A stretch of 64,000 nt of DNA from Prorocentrum cordatum (Eukaryota > Sar > Dinophyceae > Prorocentrales > Prorocentraceae), in assembly GCA_963575745.1 (NCBI GenBank), contig CAUYUJ010014590.1, forward strand, positions 107,501-171,500, written 5' to 3'. Shown here one piece after another: positions 21,920 through 32,330 of the stretch. The notes beneath the pieces were generated by a model. That model was not told the origin of the DNA and did not search any database. It saw nothing but the letters and a program-made list of their open reading frames with translations. The first letter of the stretch is position 1; each line of letters begins with the position of its first letter. The position numbers and the translations under genes were made by a program.

Positions 21920-22370
21920 GCGGCCGCGGTTGCGCTGGCTGCCTGGACTTCCCAGTGCGTCTCGCAGGCCGCGCCGACGCGCGGGCACCTCAGTGCGAGT
22001 CGTTGATTCGGGCGGGCGCGGTACTATGGCGACGTCGACAACCGCCGACGCGATGATGATTGTTGCGGTGCTGGTGAAGATGCTGACGATGACGATGGCG
22101 ACGCCAATGGCGCCGCCGATGCTGGTCACGCCGTTGACGATGATGGTGTCCAACGGTTGGCGATGAATGTTTTGGAAGGATTTCGACATGCGCGCGCGGC
22201 TGGCGCGCGCGAGTGGCCCGCTTGGTGCTAGTTGACAAGGGTCGTCCCTTTCCACCCCGAAGGCAGTGCGCAAGTTCGAATGACTTCGACATGCGTGCGC
22301 GAGAGGCCCGCTCGGCCGCATTTGACGACAATGTGGAAACACTCGTGGTTGAGCGCGCGCGCAGTTCTTC
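21920..22370 (+). repeat. ~350-bp three-copy module, copy 2
   Basis: Same blocks as copy 1, including GGGCGGGCGCGGTACTATGG, TTTCGACATGCGCGCGCGG, GAGTGGCCCGCTTGG, and a second TTCGACATGCGTGCGCGAGA followed by GCATTTGACGACAATGTGG. The minus-strand translation of the GAT-rich part is hydrophobic in both copies 1 and 2, but I cannot tell whether that is meaningful. Confidence 0.7.
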
Positions 22371-22599
22371 TGTTCCACAAATATCGCAACGCCAAGTTTT
22401 CCATATGTTCTCGGGGAGCACCACTGTGTAACAGATTTCAGCATGCGCGCGCGACAGCGCGCGCGTGTCGACTTCTCCCGGTTAACTTGCAAATGGGCTC
22501 TTGGAAGTGCATCCATTAGGATAAACCGGCGTGCGCATATTATAGCTGGACTCCATGTGATGAGACGGATTCGTGTTAAAGTCAACGACGCGTATAGAT

Positions 22600-22935
22600 G
22601 CCCCCCCACTGAGGGTGCCGATGATAACGCCGATGCCGATGACGACGGCGGCGATGACGACGGCAAGGCCAATGACGGACAGCGCCTATGTTGACCACGT
22701 CGACGACGATAGTGGTGTCCGCGCGTCGTCGATGAAAGTTTGGGGAGAGTTTGACATGCGCGTGGCCGACGGGCGCGAGTGGCCCGCGTGCTATCATTTG
22801 AAAGCGGTCGCGCCCCGCGGCCCCTCCCCCCCAGCAAGCGTGCGAGGGCGTTCGAATAATTCCGGCATGCGCGCGCGAGTGGCCCGCTCGGTCGCATTTG
22901 ATGGAAATGTGGGCAACTTGATGTTTTTTTCGTAA
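22600..22935 (+). repeat. ~350-bp three-copy module, copy 3
   Basis: Carries the GATGACGACGGC tract, GAGTTTGACATGCGCGTGG, GAGTGGCCCGCGTG, GGGCGTTCGAATAATTCC, and the terminal GCATTTGATGGAAATGTGG. The last of these closely matches copy 2. Confidence 0.7.
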
Positions 22936-23299
22936 GGATTCGGCAGTGCGCGCGCGCGCGAGTTTTTTGATTGGATTGCGTTGCCGACCTTGGTTTTCAT
23001 TCAACGCTATCGTAGCATTAAATTTTTTGGGACCTCGCGAAATCTATTGTTTTTGACAGGCGCCAGCATGTGCGCACGACGGCGCGCGCGCGTGGACGTT
23101 GTGCGCTTCTCCAAACAGTGCTTGCTAACTTTTTGGTCCTTCGCTTTTGGAACTAGGCCGTTGTTTTGTTCTGGCGGCTATGTGGCCGCCGCCGCCGCCC
23201 CGTCGCTCCCCATCGTATGGGCCGTGTCTTCGGTCTGGCAGCCGCGTTGCCGCCGGCGCTGCCTCGTCGCGCTCCGTCGCCGCCGTAAATGGCGCAACG

Positions 23300-23415
23300 C
23301 AAATTGCGCCGCGTAGATTGCACCGCAAAGATTGCATCGCACAGGCTGCACCGCATTGTTTGCACCACATACATTGCACATCATATGCAGCACCACGCAG
23401 AGTTTGCACCGCGTA
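23300..23415. repeat. 14-bp minisatellite (TTGCACCGCGTAGA)
   Basis: About eight degenerate units such as TTGCACCGCAAAGA and TTGCATCGCACAGG. A second short array of the same unit is at 60118-60195. Confidence 0.8.
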
Positions 23416-25139
23416 GCTCTATTATTTCTAGACTCCCCCTCCTTGGATTCTCGGCACCCCCTTTCGTATGACGATTTACATGCGATTTTGCCCCATCGTC
23501 CATCCTAAATAGGAATTCGCACCATCCCAGGGGGCCATCCCCCCCGCATCCTCTGAAAATGACATTATTCGCGCGCACTCGTTTATAACGAATCATCAGT
23601 TTGTTTGCTTACCCACGAACCTCCTCTAGACATGTTTCCTGGGCGCTTTTTCTGGATGAGATGGTTGGGATGCGCGAAGCGTTGATAATGTTTGGCATCA
23701 TTGACCGCGCCCGTTTGACCATGATGCTCCTGTTCGCCAGGAAGGGGGGAACTGCAAAGGTTGTGTGCGCAAGTGATGACAACTGGTCTCGCGGGAACAT
23801 TTGTTTAGGATCGTGTTTGGGATTCCGTTCTTGTGTGTTTAACAAAATGCGTTGCGTCGTGGGCGCCTTGCGCGATATATGCGAGTATACCCCCTGCCGT
23901 TGTGCGAAAACACCAAACATCGAATGTATATATCATTGCTTGTCCATGCGGAATTCAGCGCGCGCGTAGGCTGTCCCGCCATATGGAACCATATATGGTG
24001 TTTCAAACGTTTCTAACATTCAGGTTTTTAACATGCTAAGTGAAAACTCTACAGGCCAGGCGAGCTGACCAAACCCAGAGGTAATCAGGAGGTTGGGGAC
24101 CAGCTGGGCCCAGCATCCGGCGATGCAGGTTGATATCGTGACCCATTCGTTTGTCACGAATGGGGAATTGCCGCGGACTTCAGCTCCTGAAAACATTAAC
24201 CCTGTGAGGCAGGTGTCAGTGGAACAGTCCCTGTCCGATCGTAAGATGTGTTCCACTGTTCGGAGTCGGTCCCTGGCCTCTTCACACAAGTACTGAAAAC
24301 GTGTTCAGAAGGGAGATATCGACCAAACATCTTCGACGTTCCAGTAACGACTTCACTCGCTTGTTCGGGTGCGGTCGACGTCCGTCGACTTGACGATTCG
24401 TCCGTTCGTCTCTTTCCCTCTTTCTCTATACCCTTCCGTTATTCATCCTTTCGTTCGTCTCTCTTTCTTCTTGCGGTCTTTCTCTTTCAAATTCGTCTTT
24501 GGTCAGAAAGGGGGCCCGACTATCGAGTTTTGATCAATTTTCTTCCAGTGTGGGAGGGGCCCTGCAAGCGATTCGCCCGTTGTTGCAGTGGTCAGCCGTT
24601 TTTGCAAGTACATGTTTCCGTGAACGCCAACTGTTTTGTGCCAGTGGAGATTACAGGAGTTTGAATTAGGCTTTCTGTATGGACCTATAGCCTTAGCTTC
24701 TCTCCGCTCCTCGTCGCTTGCCCGTATCATGGAACACGTTGACACAGAGTGGTCCGCAACCGTGTTGGCCCATGTTTGTCAGTGGCATGCTTACAATTTG
24801 GTCCCTTGCAGTGAGAAAAGTAGTGCTCCTCACCATCCCAGTGTATCTTGAGAAAGTCTCGTCTCACATGTACGTCCAGGATGGAGGATGCCTGGACCAG
24901 GAACGCCGTCGCCGCCGCAGCCGCCGTCGGCGTCAATCCGTCGTAGTCTTTCTCCGCCCCTGCGATCCGGCGTCGCGACCAGAGATGCAGACCCGCAAAA
25001 ACCACGCCAGGATCCTTCGACTTTTTTTTCCCGCGGCATCTCTCGAACCGAATGATTCTGCTTGCGTCCCGGGGCCCAATCCCCAGACGAATCATTACGC
25101 CAGGTTTGAAACCATGGCGTCGCCAGGATCTCAGGGGCC
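23416..25139. other. Intergenic, no supported gene
   Basis: Lower GC than the surroundings in places. Open frames of up to ~120 codons (e.g. 23601-23969) show no domain I recognise. Confidence 0.4.
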
Positions 25140-25400
25140 ATCTTCCTGCGTCGTCGTCCGCCGTCGTCGTCGTCCCCCGCCGCCGCCGTCGTCGTCGCCA
25201 TCCTTTGTCGTCGCCGTCCGCCGTCGTCGGCCGTTGTCGGCCGTCGTCGTCGTCTTGGTCGCCGTCCGCCGTCGTCCGCAGTCTTCGTCCGCCGCCGCCG
25301 CCGCAATCGTCGTCGTCGTCGTCGTCGTCGTTCGTCGTCGTCGTTCGTCGTCGTCGTCGTCGTCGTCGTCCGTTGTCGTCGTCGTCCGTCGTCGCCGAGG
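25140..25400. repeat. (CGT)n/(CGC)n trinucleotide tract
   Basis: Imperfect GTCGTCGTC runs, giving poly-Val/Ser/Arg and poly-Asp/Thr frames on the two strands. Confidence 0.9.
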
Positions 25401-25545
25401 CGGTGACGCCGGGGAGACGACGGGCACGCCGCTGCCCACGCCCTTCGGCGGCCCGGAGCCGGCGGGCCCGCGGGCGGCGGGCGGCGCGGGCGCAGGGCCG
25501 CTGGGCGACGTCGGAGGGAGGAGAATCGGCGCCAGCCCCCCGTCA

Positions 25546-25695
25546 TGATGGGCCTGTTTTCCACCACCACCACCATAAGTTGGAGGGGGAGGGAGGAGGA
25601 GGAGGAGGAGGAGGAGGAGGAGGAGGAGGAGGAGGAGGAGGAGGACCCCCTCCCCCTCCTACTTATGGTGGTGGTGGTGGAAAACAAGCCCACCA
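25546..25695. mobile_element. Foldback element family B (MITE), copy 1
   Basis: A 150-bp element with inverted ends TGATGGGCCTGTTTTCCACC / GGTGGAAAACAAGCCCACCA, arms of ~45 bp around a (GGA)n centre. It is flanked by a perfect 5-bp direct repeat CGTCA at 25541-25545 and 25696-25700. The second copy at 41530-41674 has the same ends and its own 5-bp duplication. It has no coding capacity and must be mobilised in trans. Just outside the right duplication a G creates CAG, so a GA...AG intron of 155 bp (25547-25701) is conceivable. Confidence 0.85.
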
Positions 25696-25740
25696 CGTCA
25701 GAGGCCAACGACGCCGTTTCAACGCTCAACGCCGTTGGAC

Positions 25741-25838
25741 GGCGTGCCGATGGGCTCCCCAAAGAAGGCGTGCCGTCGAACGTCGGGGAGCAGCCGTTTC
25801 AGCGGCACGCCTTCTCCTGGGGAGCCCATCGGCGTGGT
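25741..25838. repeat. Imperfect ~33-bp inverted repeat
   Basis: GCCGATGGGCTCCCC...AGAAGGCGTGCCG at 25746-25775 is mirrored by CGGCACGCCTTCT...GGGGAGCCCATCGGC at 25803-25833, with a ~27-nt loop. A related word GGTGCCCATCAGCGTGGTAG recurs at 25964. It lies 45 bp from the family B element but has different arms. Confidence 0.8.
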
Positions 25839-26288
25839 ATGGTTGAACGTGCAACGGGTCTTGCGGGCAACATCGGCAGGGCAACGCGCCCACCGACACC
25901 ACCCTTGGCCAGAGGCCAGGACCACGGGGAGCAAGAATGCTATGACTGTCGCGCTTCCGAGGGGTGCCCATCAGCGTGGTAGATTGTCGAGAAGACGCCT
26001 TGACCTCCGCCAACCTGGAACATGGGAAGGGAACGCGCCGATGGTTTCCCAACGGCGGTGTGTGACTCACGATCTTGTTCCATCCCAGAACATGTATGCG
26101 CGTACGCGGTTAGCTCCCTGCGCCTGAGCGCGGTCACCCGTGTAGATTCTGGGTATGGCCCGACAGCCAGACTCTCTCTATCTGCGAAGATGTCCAGGCG
26201 AAAAGTTTCTGCCCCCCTTGGTCGGCCTTTGGATGCCAGTTCCCACCGCCTCAAGCCGGAGGATGGGGACGGCTCTGGCAGGGCGCTG

Positions 26289-26329
26289 GAGAGCAGGGGG
26301 GTCGACGGGTCGACTCCCCCGCTGCTCTC
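26289..26329. repeat. Short near-perfect palindrome
   Basis: GAGAGCAGGGGGGTCGAC faces GTCGACTCCCCCGCTGCTCTC with a 2-nt loop. Confidence 0.75.
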
Positions 26330-26379
26330 GACGGTCCTCCGGGCGTGCGTTGGCCCAATGTGTGCTTAGCCCGCTTGGC

Positions 26380-26545
26380 CTCAAGCCGGGCCTGTCCCTC
26401 TACATACAGGGGGGATATTCGAACACAGTGAAGCAACATTTTCTGGGGACGATGTTTTTGGACTATTGGGAGCATTGTCTGAATATTTGTTGGGTTTTTC
26501 ATTTTTCGTTCAAGATCCGCCTGTGGGGGGACATGCCCGACCTAA
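26380..26545. mobile_element. Foldback element family D, copy 1
   Basis: The left end CCGGGCCTGTCCCTCTACA...CAGGGGGGATATTCGA is the approximate inverse of the right end TTTTTCGTTCAAGATCCGCC...GGGGGGACATGCCCGACC. The interior is AT-rich with TTTTTGGACTATTGGGAG. The copy at 50731-50923 has the same ends and interior words. Ends are placed to within a few bases; no target duplication is clear. Confidence 0.65.
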
Positions 26546-26768
26546 GCTTCGCCTCGACAGTCGCACGCTGGCCTTCGTTACGCAGCCTGCGTCGTCTTGA
26601 AGGGCTCTGGTAGACAAGCACATGCCGGCGCTAACACGCACACGTTCGTAGGATCCTCGATCCTCGCGATTGTGGTGGTGGTGTCCTGTTTTGTTCGCTC
26701 CCACGAGGGGGGGCCCGACTTCGACGCGGCGCCGGCAGCCTCGCCGCTGCCAACCCCGCCAGGCCTCA

Positions 26769-26815
26769 TCGTCGTCGTCGTCGTCGTCGTCGTAGACGTC
26801 GTCGTCGTCGTCGAG
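26769..26815. repeat. (CGT)n microsatellite
   Basis: GTCGTCGTC run, interrupted once by AGA. Confidence 0.85.
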
Positions 26816-27075
26816 ATGCAAAGTGCAGCTGAGGAGCTGGACTCAGGAGCAGTTCTCGTTCCGAGGGGGCTCGCTGTTCCCTCGTCAGCCCTTCACTGCT
26901 GCTGCTCCAGCGTTCCGTGTGCACCCCGGCGGTTTTGCGCCCCCCCAGGCTTGTGTCGTTCTTTACTCTGTTTTTTGGCCGTCGTGGATCGCAGCTTGAC
27001 CGCAGCTCTCCCCGCCGCTCTTGGCCTTTGGAGGCCCGTGCTGAGCCCAGGGGCCGTCGGGAGATCGGTGCACCA

Positions 27076-27178
27076 CTGCAAAGTGACCAGCATGGACCCC
27101 AGGAGGGTCCTGGGCCGCCTTTCGTGGGCTCTGGACGCCCGTACTGCAAAGTGACCAGCATGGACCCCAGTGGGGTCA
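27076..27178 (+). repeat. 68-bp spaced duplication
   Basis: CTGCAAAGTGACCAGCATGG and the following ACCCCAG occur at 27076 and 27144. CGTCGTC/TCCTCGTCCTCG tracts follow (27205-27325). Confidence 0.8.
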
Positions 27179-27325
27179 GGGGATCGATTGGGAGCGGAAC
27201 TCGGGGCCCGTCGTCGTCGCCGCCGCTGTCGTCGGCGGCGTCGTCGTCGCCGCCGCCTCCGCCATCGACGACGTCGTCCTCGTTCTCGTCCTCGTCCTCG
27301 TCCTCGTCGTCGCCTTCGTCATCCT

Positions 27326-30300
27326 CGAATAGGCAGCCGAACAGGGTCCATTCCCCCGACCCCGTCTGAACTCAGCCCGCTCGGCTGCCTCGGTGGTCGG
27401 ACGAGCTCAGACGCCGCACGGGCCGAAGAAAGGTGGCCGTGGGGCGCCGGAAGTGCGGCCGAAGCCGCGGTGAGCCACGTGCGGCAGGCTCGCGCCTGCA
27501 GGCCTCTCTGTGGAGCCCGTGGGGGCAGACCTCCGGCCCATCGGGGGATGAGAAGGGGCTTCGGCGTGGTTCGGTCCGCTCGCGTGCCCCCGTCGCCGCG
27601 GCGGCTCGAGTCTCGAGGCCCTGGCCAGGACGCCGGTGGCGCATCATTAACTCTTGTGGCCTAGCTCCTAGTTCCTAGCTCGCGGTCAACGGCCGGGGTT
27701 GGGCTAGATGGAGAGTGAGATTGCCCCGGGGCGACCTCCCCTCTCCCCTCCCCAATATTTGTTTTTTTTTTTGTTCTCTCTCTCTCTATCTCTCTCTCTC
27801 TCTCTCCGAGCCTCAGGAGGGCTTGAGACTGCAAGAGGCGGCTCGTGAGTGTACCCCAACGATGGAAACACTACAGCATGCTCTTCAGAGAAACAACAAG
27901 TGGGTGTCTTGGAGTTCCGCATGCTCTACACGCCTGCCCTCTCCGTCCCTCTGTGCCACTCTCTCTTCCCTTCGTATACACATCGTCTCTGCTTACACAT
28001 CGTCTCTGCTTACTTGGTACGCCCTCGCACAATGCTATGCGCTCTATTTTCGCGAGCGTATTCTCAATCAAACATATAGGTTTATTTGTGCGTGCGTGTG
28101 TGTGTCTCTCTCTCTCTCTTGTCTGTCTCCTCTCTCTCCCTCTGTATATCCATGCATATATCCCTTCCTCCCCCTCTCTACACCCAACCTCGCCCTATGC
28201 GCTCCGATATTTATTCGCTACATACACTACATTCAGTTTTCACGATTGCACCTAGCAGTGGTCGCACATTATAATCCATTTGATCAAATCTGCTCGCAAC
28301 TCTCTGGCCAGGGTGTTCAAAGATCCAGGCGATTGGCCTTAACCAAGAATTCCAGAACCTCAATACCTCAATACCTCACGCTGTCGGGAATCCAGACGCT
28401 GGAACGAGGCGCCACGGACCCCCGAATCGGGAACCCGGAGCCGGGGACCGGCCGCCCATCGAGCAGGCAACCCGGACACTTGCTGGGAACCCCAGAACAG
28501 AACCGGAGAACTCAGGAACCCCGACCATTGGGAAACGCGGAACAAGGAGCAGGGAACCCGGAACCCGGAATCCGGAACGAACACAGGGACGGGAATCCGG
28601 GAGCCCGGGAACTTGGGAACCAAGCCGTTTACCCAATTCGCCCGGGGATGTTCGCCAAAAATCTTTCAGAATCCGCGAGCACCTTTTCAGTGCAAGCCAT
28701 GATAGGGGACAAAATCCCAAGTCCAGTGGGGTGGTACTCTACCACCTTAAGTTTTTTTTTTTTTTTTTTTTTTTTTTTTGTTTTTTGTGTTTTTTTGTAA
28801 ATTTCTAGACGCGCCTCATTGCGCGCGCTGTCGGATGCCCTGAGCAGCGCTTGCCCGAGGGACCTGCAGCCCGCGCGGAACGGCGCCATACGTACACGAC
28901 GGGTACGCCAAGAGTGCCCCGAACATGCACCGGAAATGCGCCGAACACATTTCGGATTTACACCGGACATGCACAGAACATGCACCGACAATGCACAGAA
29001 CATGTTGACTGGCCCTGGTGCACTTTGGGGGCTTCCCAGTGATCCCGCCCGTGGGGGGCCACGTGGGAGCAGTAATTTAAGGAATCGATGCAATTCCGGG
29101 GCCGCCACTGGGATCGGAAATTCTCCCCAGGAACTCATTGGACGCCACGAACGCAAAACAATGCACAGAACATGCACCGAACATACAGTGGATATGCAGA
29201 GACAATGCACCGAACACGCACCAGAAACATTGAACGATGACCGAGTTCCATGTGTATCTAAAAAGCGTCCCGTGCCGCCTCGTGGACAGTGCACGGCGAC
29301 GCGCGAGCGGCGCGCGGACCCTGTGCCAAGCAATGACCACATGTGCTTGGGATTGGAACGATTGCAGACTTGGGAGCATCCTGCGCAGGCGCGTAAAGCT
29401 CTCCCGCGTGGGCGGGAGGGCTTGGCCCGCTCGCAGTGGAGTGGAACCTCGGCAGCGCCTCGCCAGATTGCCGATGGCCGATGGCCCGCTCGCAGTGGAG
29501 TGGAACCTCGGCAGCGCCTCGCCAGATTGCCGATGGCCGACTCTTGCAGGCTCTACACTCTGCGGCGTCTTCTCGATAGCGCACGTCCGGTGCGGCAGCC
29601 AGCCTCGACCGTGCCGCGAGCCAGCGACGGCGTGTCGCTGCCGCGTCGTCCATGCCGCCATTCTCGGGAGCGCACGTCCAGCGCGGCAGAATAGATCCCG
29701 CCAGTTCACCTTGATGACGTCTTGCTGGTCAGGTTCGCCCCTTCGCCTGCCAGAGCGGTGGCACTAGACGCCTGTCGTGGGAGGGGCGGTGTCGCAGTGT
29801 CAACGCTCGATGATACTCGGGTCATGGTCGACCGAAAGGAGAGGTCCTCGACACATTTGTGCCTCGTCGCCGCGGTGGCGACCCTCGCGCGGCCATTCAA
29901 GGTCGAACGTCCGCCGCCATCGACCAATCTTGCGCTATCGGGAAGCAGCGAATGCCCATGGTTGAACGATCCACGCGGTGTCAGAAGCCAACGACGAAGT
30001 CGCCACGACACAAGCCGAATTACCGTATTGAAGCGGATGATGGGCAGCCAGCCCGAAAGTATCGTTTAGGATCAGTTTAAGTTCCAGTGGTATATTTTTC
30101 AAATTCCGACCGCGAACAGAGTAATGTGTGACGTGCAACGCCCCAAAAGACATAGGTCAGGACAGGACTATCAATAACGGACAGCCCTGCTTGCAAGAGA
30201 CGTCCAAAAACCTCGGTCCATCGAACCTCGATGATCTTCGGACCTCCACCCTCGGAGCCTCGGACTCGAGCCTCGCCAAGGATAGCCGCGGTTCACCTCT

Positions 30301-30646
30301 GTCCCTGGCGTCTCTGGCGCCAATCAGCCAAGTGTTGCAATAGAGTGCGCCTCAGAACCCAGCACGATTGCTCGGGCTCTCGCTTCACTGTGCAATTTCC
30401 TCGAATTCCCAAGGTATCCAGTGCTCGCAGATTCGGGCCCGAGCGTGTACTCCTCCAGTTTGACTTTCTGATTCCACTCAGTGCCCGGCGTTGTGGCCGA
30501 ATTCCGTTTGATCGCACCCTGAACGTCATTAATTGGCAGGTGCAGACAAAACGACAAGGCTCGGCCGATTTCGTGCCTTGCTTTGTCGTTTTGAGGCCTC
30601 TTGAGGGTAGCGGTGGTTCGTGGGCCCTTTGGCCATTACGGCGGCC
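27326..30646. other. Intergenic with CT, poly(T) and short word repeats
   Basis: (CT)n at 27776-27808 and 28106-28140. Degenerate GGAACCCGGAAC words at 28390-28620. Poly(T) of 28 at 28752-28779, possibly the poly(A) end of a minus-strand retrocopy. ACATGCACCGAACATGCAC-type words at 28920-29010 and 29155-29225. The 59-bp duplication is listed separately. No supported gene. Confidence 0.45.
29424..29541 (+). repeat. 59-bp tandem duplication, two near-identical copies
   Basis: GGCCCGCTCGCAGTGGAGTG begins copies at 29424 and 29483. The copies look identical over their length, so the duplication is recent. Confidence 0.9.
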
Positions 30647-30668
30647 TCCGTAGCCACTTAGTTTCAAG
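30647..30668 (+). other. Degenerate spliced-leader relict
   Basis: TCCGTAGCCACTTAGTTTCA plus AG matches the 22-nt dinoflagellate SL with 17 of 21 defined positions, including the first nine and the last five. It ends 58 nt before the ATG of the methyltransferase-like frame, where a trans-spliced leader would sit in an mRNA. It suggests the gene passed through an mRNA intermediate. The next bases are GTAGTT, so a decayed SL RNA gene cannot be excluded, but the downstream frame favours a relict. Confidence 0.6.
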
Positions 30669-30726
30669 GTAGTTACCTTGCGCGTTACTCAGATCACGCT
30701 GCATCCATAACAAGGGACATTATACT

Positions 30727-31902
30727 ATGGCTGGGATCCTTGAACGATCAGTCTACGCTCTAATATCCATAGCAACGATCAGTCTGCTATGCGCAATTCT
30801 TAAATTGGATTCGACCGCAGACCATGTCAATGTTGCGCAGTCGTCGCTACTGCAATGCAGACACACAGTTGAAAACGTGCTGGCGAAATTCAGTACAAAT
30901 TCAGCACATGCGCTGAACATGTCAAATCACGACGCAGCTCAGAAGAGCATGATGGCTGTTTACCATGAGTGGTGGAACAGACAGGGAACATTGGAGGACT
31001 ACAGCAATGTGGTGCTGCAACGGGCATATACGCAGAACTTGTTGATGGGGCGCATTGTTAACGACTTGTACTACCTGGAACTTGCAACAAGCGGTGGCAG
31101 TGCCGCCTATAGCAGTCTTCTGAGAAATGGGACGCAGCCGCTTAACGTTGTTGCTCTCGGTTCTGGTCCTGGCAGTGAGCTGTGGAGTTTGATGATATTT
31201 TTGGGCCCTCGACAGCTTTCGAAGCGGTTGAAGAGGGCTGTATTGGTAGACGCTGCTCCTTGGGGTGAGACAGTCAGAGAGTTGGACGGGTTGTTTCGAC
31301 AGCAGCTGTCGAAGTACGAGAATGGGAAATGCGATTTGTTTGCAGCCGGTGATGGTCAGGAAAACGAGGGGGCATCGGAGTCCCCGTCGTCATCATTCCG
31401 AGTGAATTTTCACCAGGCAGATGTATCTTCAGTCTTTCATAGAGGGCCACATGCGAACCCTACCCCTACCCCCCACGATTTCTGAGGGGGAGGGTGGGGT
31501 TCACTTCGTTCGGGAGCTCCCAAGCGAAGTGAACCCAACCCTCCCCCTCAGAAATCAGGGGGGGAAGGGGTAGGGTTCGCATGCGGTCCCCTATTTCAAG
31601 CCAACGGTCAAGCCTCGGCGCTCCTCGCCTCTTTCCTCGATCGCTCACCCAGCACATTGAACCTGGTGTTCCTTTACCGCTTGACGTGGGACCTGTGGGC
31701 TCATGCGGCGCAGTCAACTCTGTTTAGTTCGTTTTTGAAGCAGCTTGAAGACATTCCGACAGTTGAAGTGTTTGTCGCAGATGCGTATTCGACAAGTGCT
31801 GTCTATCAAGCAGGTGACGGGTGGCAAAAACAAACACACATTGAAGAAGGCAGAACACGCGATCACAGGAATTTCTACAGCTTCCGTAGGGCAGGCTCTT
31901 GA
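30727..31902 (+). CDS. Class I SAM methyltransferase-like protein, split by a foldback element
   Basis: The ATG at 30727 opens an N-terminal membrane anchor (residues 9-25). A Rossmann-type core follows: NVVALGSGPGSEL (residues 140-152, SAM-binding motif I), RAVLVDAAPW (170-179, motif II with acidic residue) and FRVNFHQADV (224-233, motif III). After a 154-bp insertion at 31440-31593 the same phase continues with LNLVFLYRLTWDLWA (motif IV-like strand and helix) and VEVFVADAYS, ending at 31902. Leaving out 159 bp (element plus one target duplication) joins the two parts in frame. With the element retained, TGA at 31483-31485 ends translation after 252 residues. The C-terminal ~25 residues (GDGWQKQTH...) look unrelated and may be intronic. 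A decayed SL relict lies upstream, so this is probably a retrogene. Substrate unknown; fold assignment moderately sure. Confidence 0.6.
31440..31593. mobile_element. Foldback element family A (MITE), copy 1, inside the methyltransferase frame
   Basis: Inverted ends TAGAGGGCCACATGCGAACC / GGTTCGCATGCGGTCCCCTA extend into arms of ~70 bp, closing on a small palindrome CGGGAGCTCCC. It is flanked by TTTCA at 31435-31439 and 31594-31598, a perfect 5-bp target duplication. The copy at 40360-40503 is over 95% identical, so activity was recent. Candidate splice sites GA (31442) and AG (31599-31600) would remove exactly 159 bp and keep the frame; GA donors are reported in dinoflagellates. Either the gene is broken or the element behaves as an introner. 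Confidence 0.85.
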
Positions 31903-32029
31903 TATCCAGCTGCCTGCGGCAGGTCCCGCCACCGAGCAAGCGCAGCACCCTTTGTGGCGGCGCTTCGAGTACCGAAGGCCGTATTATTCGATACCCCTCG
32001 CTTCTGTTCTTTTGAGGAGGCTCTCGTGG
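31903..32029. other. Possible 3' region of the methyltransferase-like gene
   Basis: No poly(A) run or target duplication matching the sequence before the SL relict was found here, so the 3' end of the putative retrocopy is unplaced. Confidence 0.3.
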
Positions 32030-32330
32030 GGGTTTGCGTGCGCCATCGTGGCGCTTTGTGCTTTGGGGCCCTCCTTGGCTGTTTCGCTGCTGTCTCGGGC
32101 CGTCCTTCGCGCCTCCCGGCCGTTTGGGGCCCTTTTTGGGACTATCCTGGGCCGTCCTGGGCCCCTCTGGGCCTGTCGTTGGCGTCTCTTGGGGTCCTCT
32201 TAGAGGCTGTCTTGGGTTTCTCTGGCCCCATTGCTGGACCATCCTGGTGGCCTGGGTGATCCTCGGTGAGATTCCTGGGCCGTCTTGGAAGCCGTGGAGA
32301 GCCTTGGGAGAGAAGCACTGGGGAGACGTC
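32030..32330 (+). repeat. GGCCTCTTGGGG interspersed repeat, block 4
   Basis: Words such as GGGCCGTCCTGGGCC, TCTTGGGGTCCTCTTAG and GGCCGTCTTGGAAGCC. More diverged than blocks 1-3. Confidence 0.65.

Noticed and set aside
23601-23969. 122-codon frame as a small gene
   Set aside because: Composition is less biased than elsewhere, but I recognise no motif and see no leader, splice signals or second copy to support it.
25052-25846. Long open frames on both strands over the CGT/GGA region
   Set aside because: Trinucleotide repeats and the family B element account for them.
31466-31717. Minus-strand frame across the foldback element
   Set aside because: It is the inverted copy of the element arms read in reverse, not a gene.
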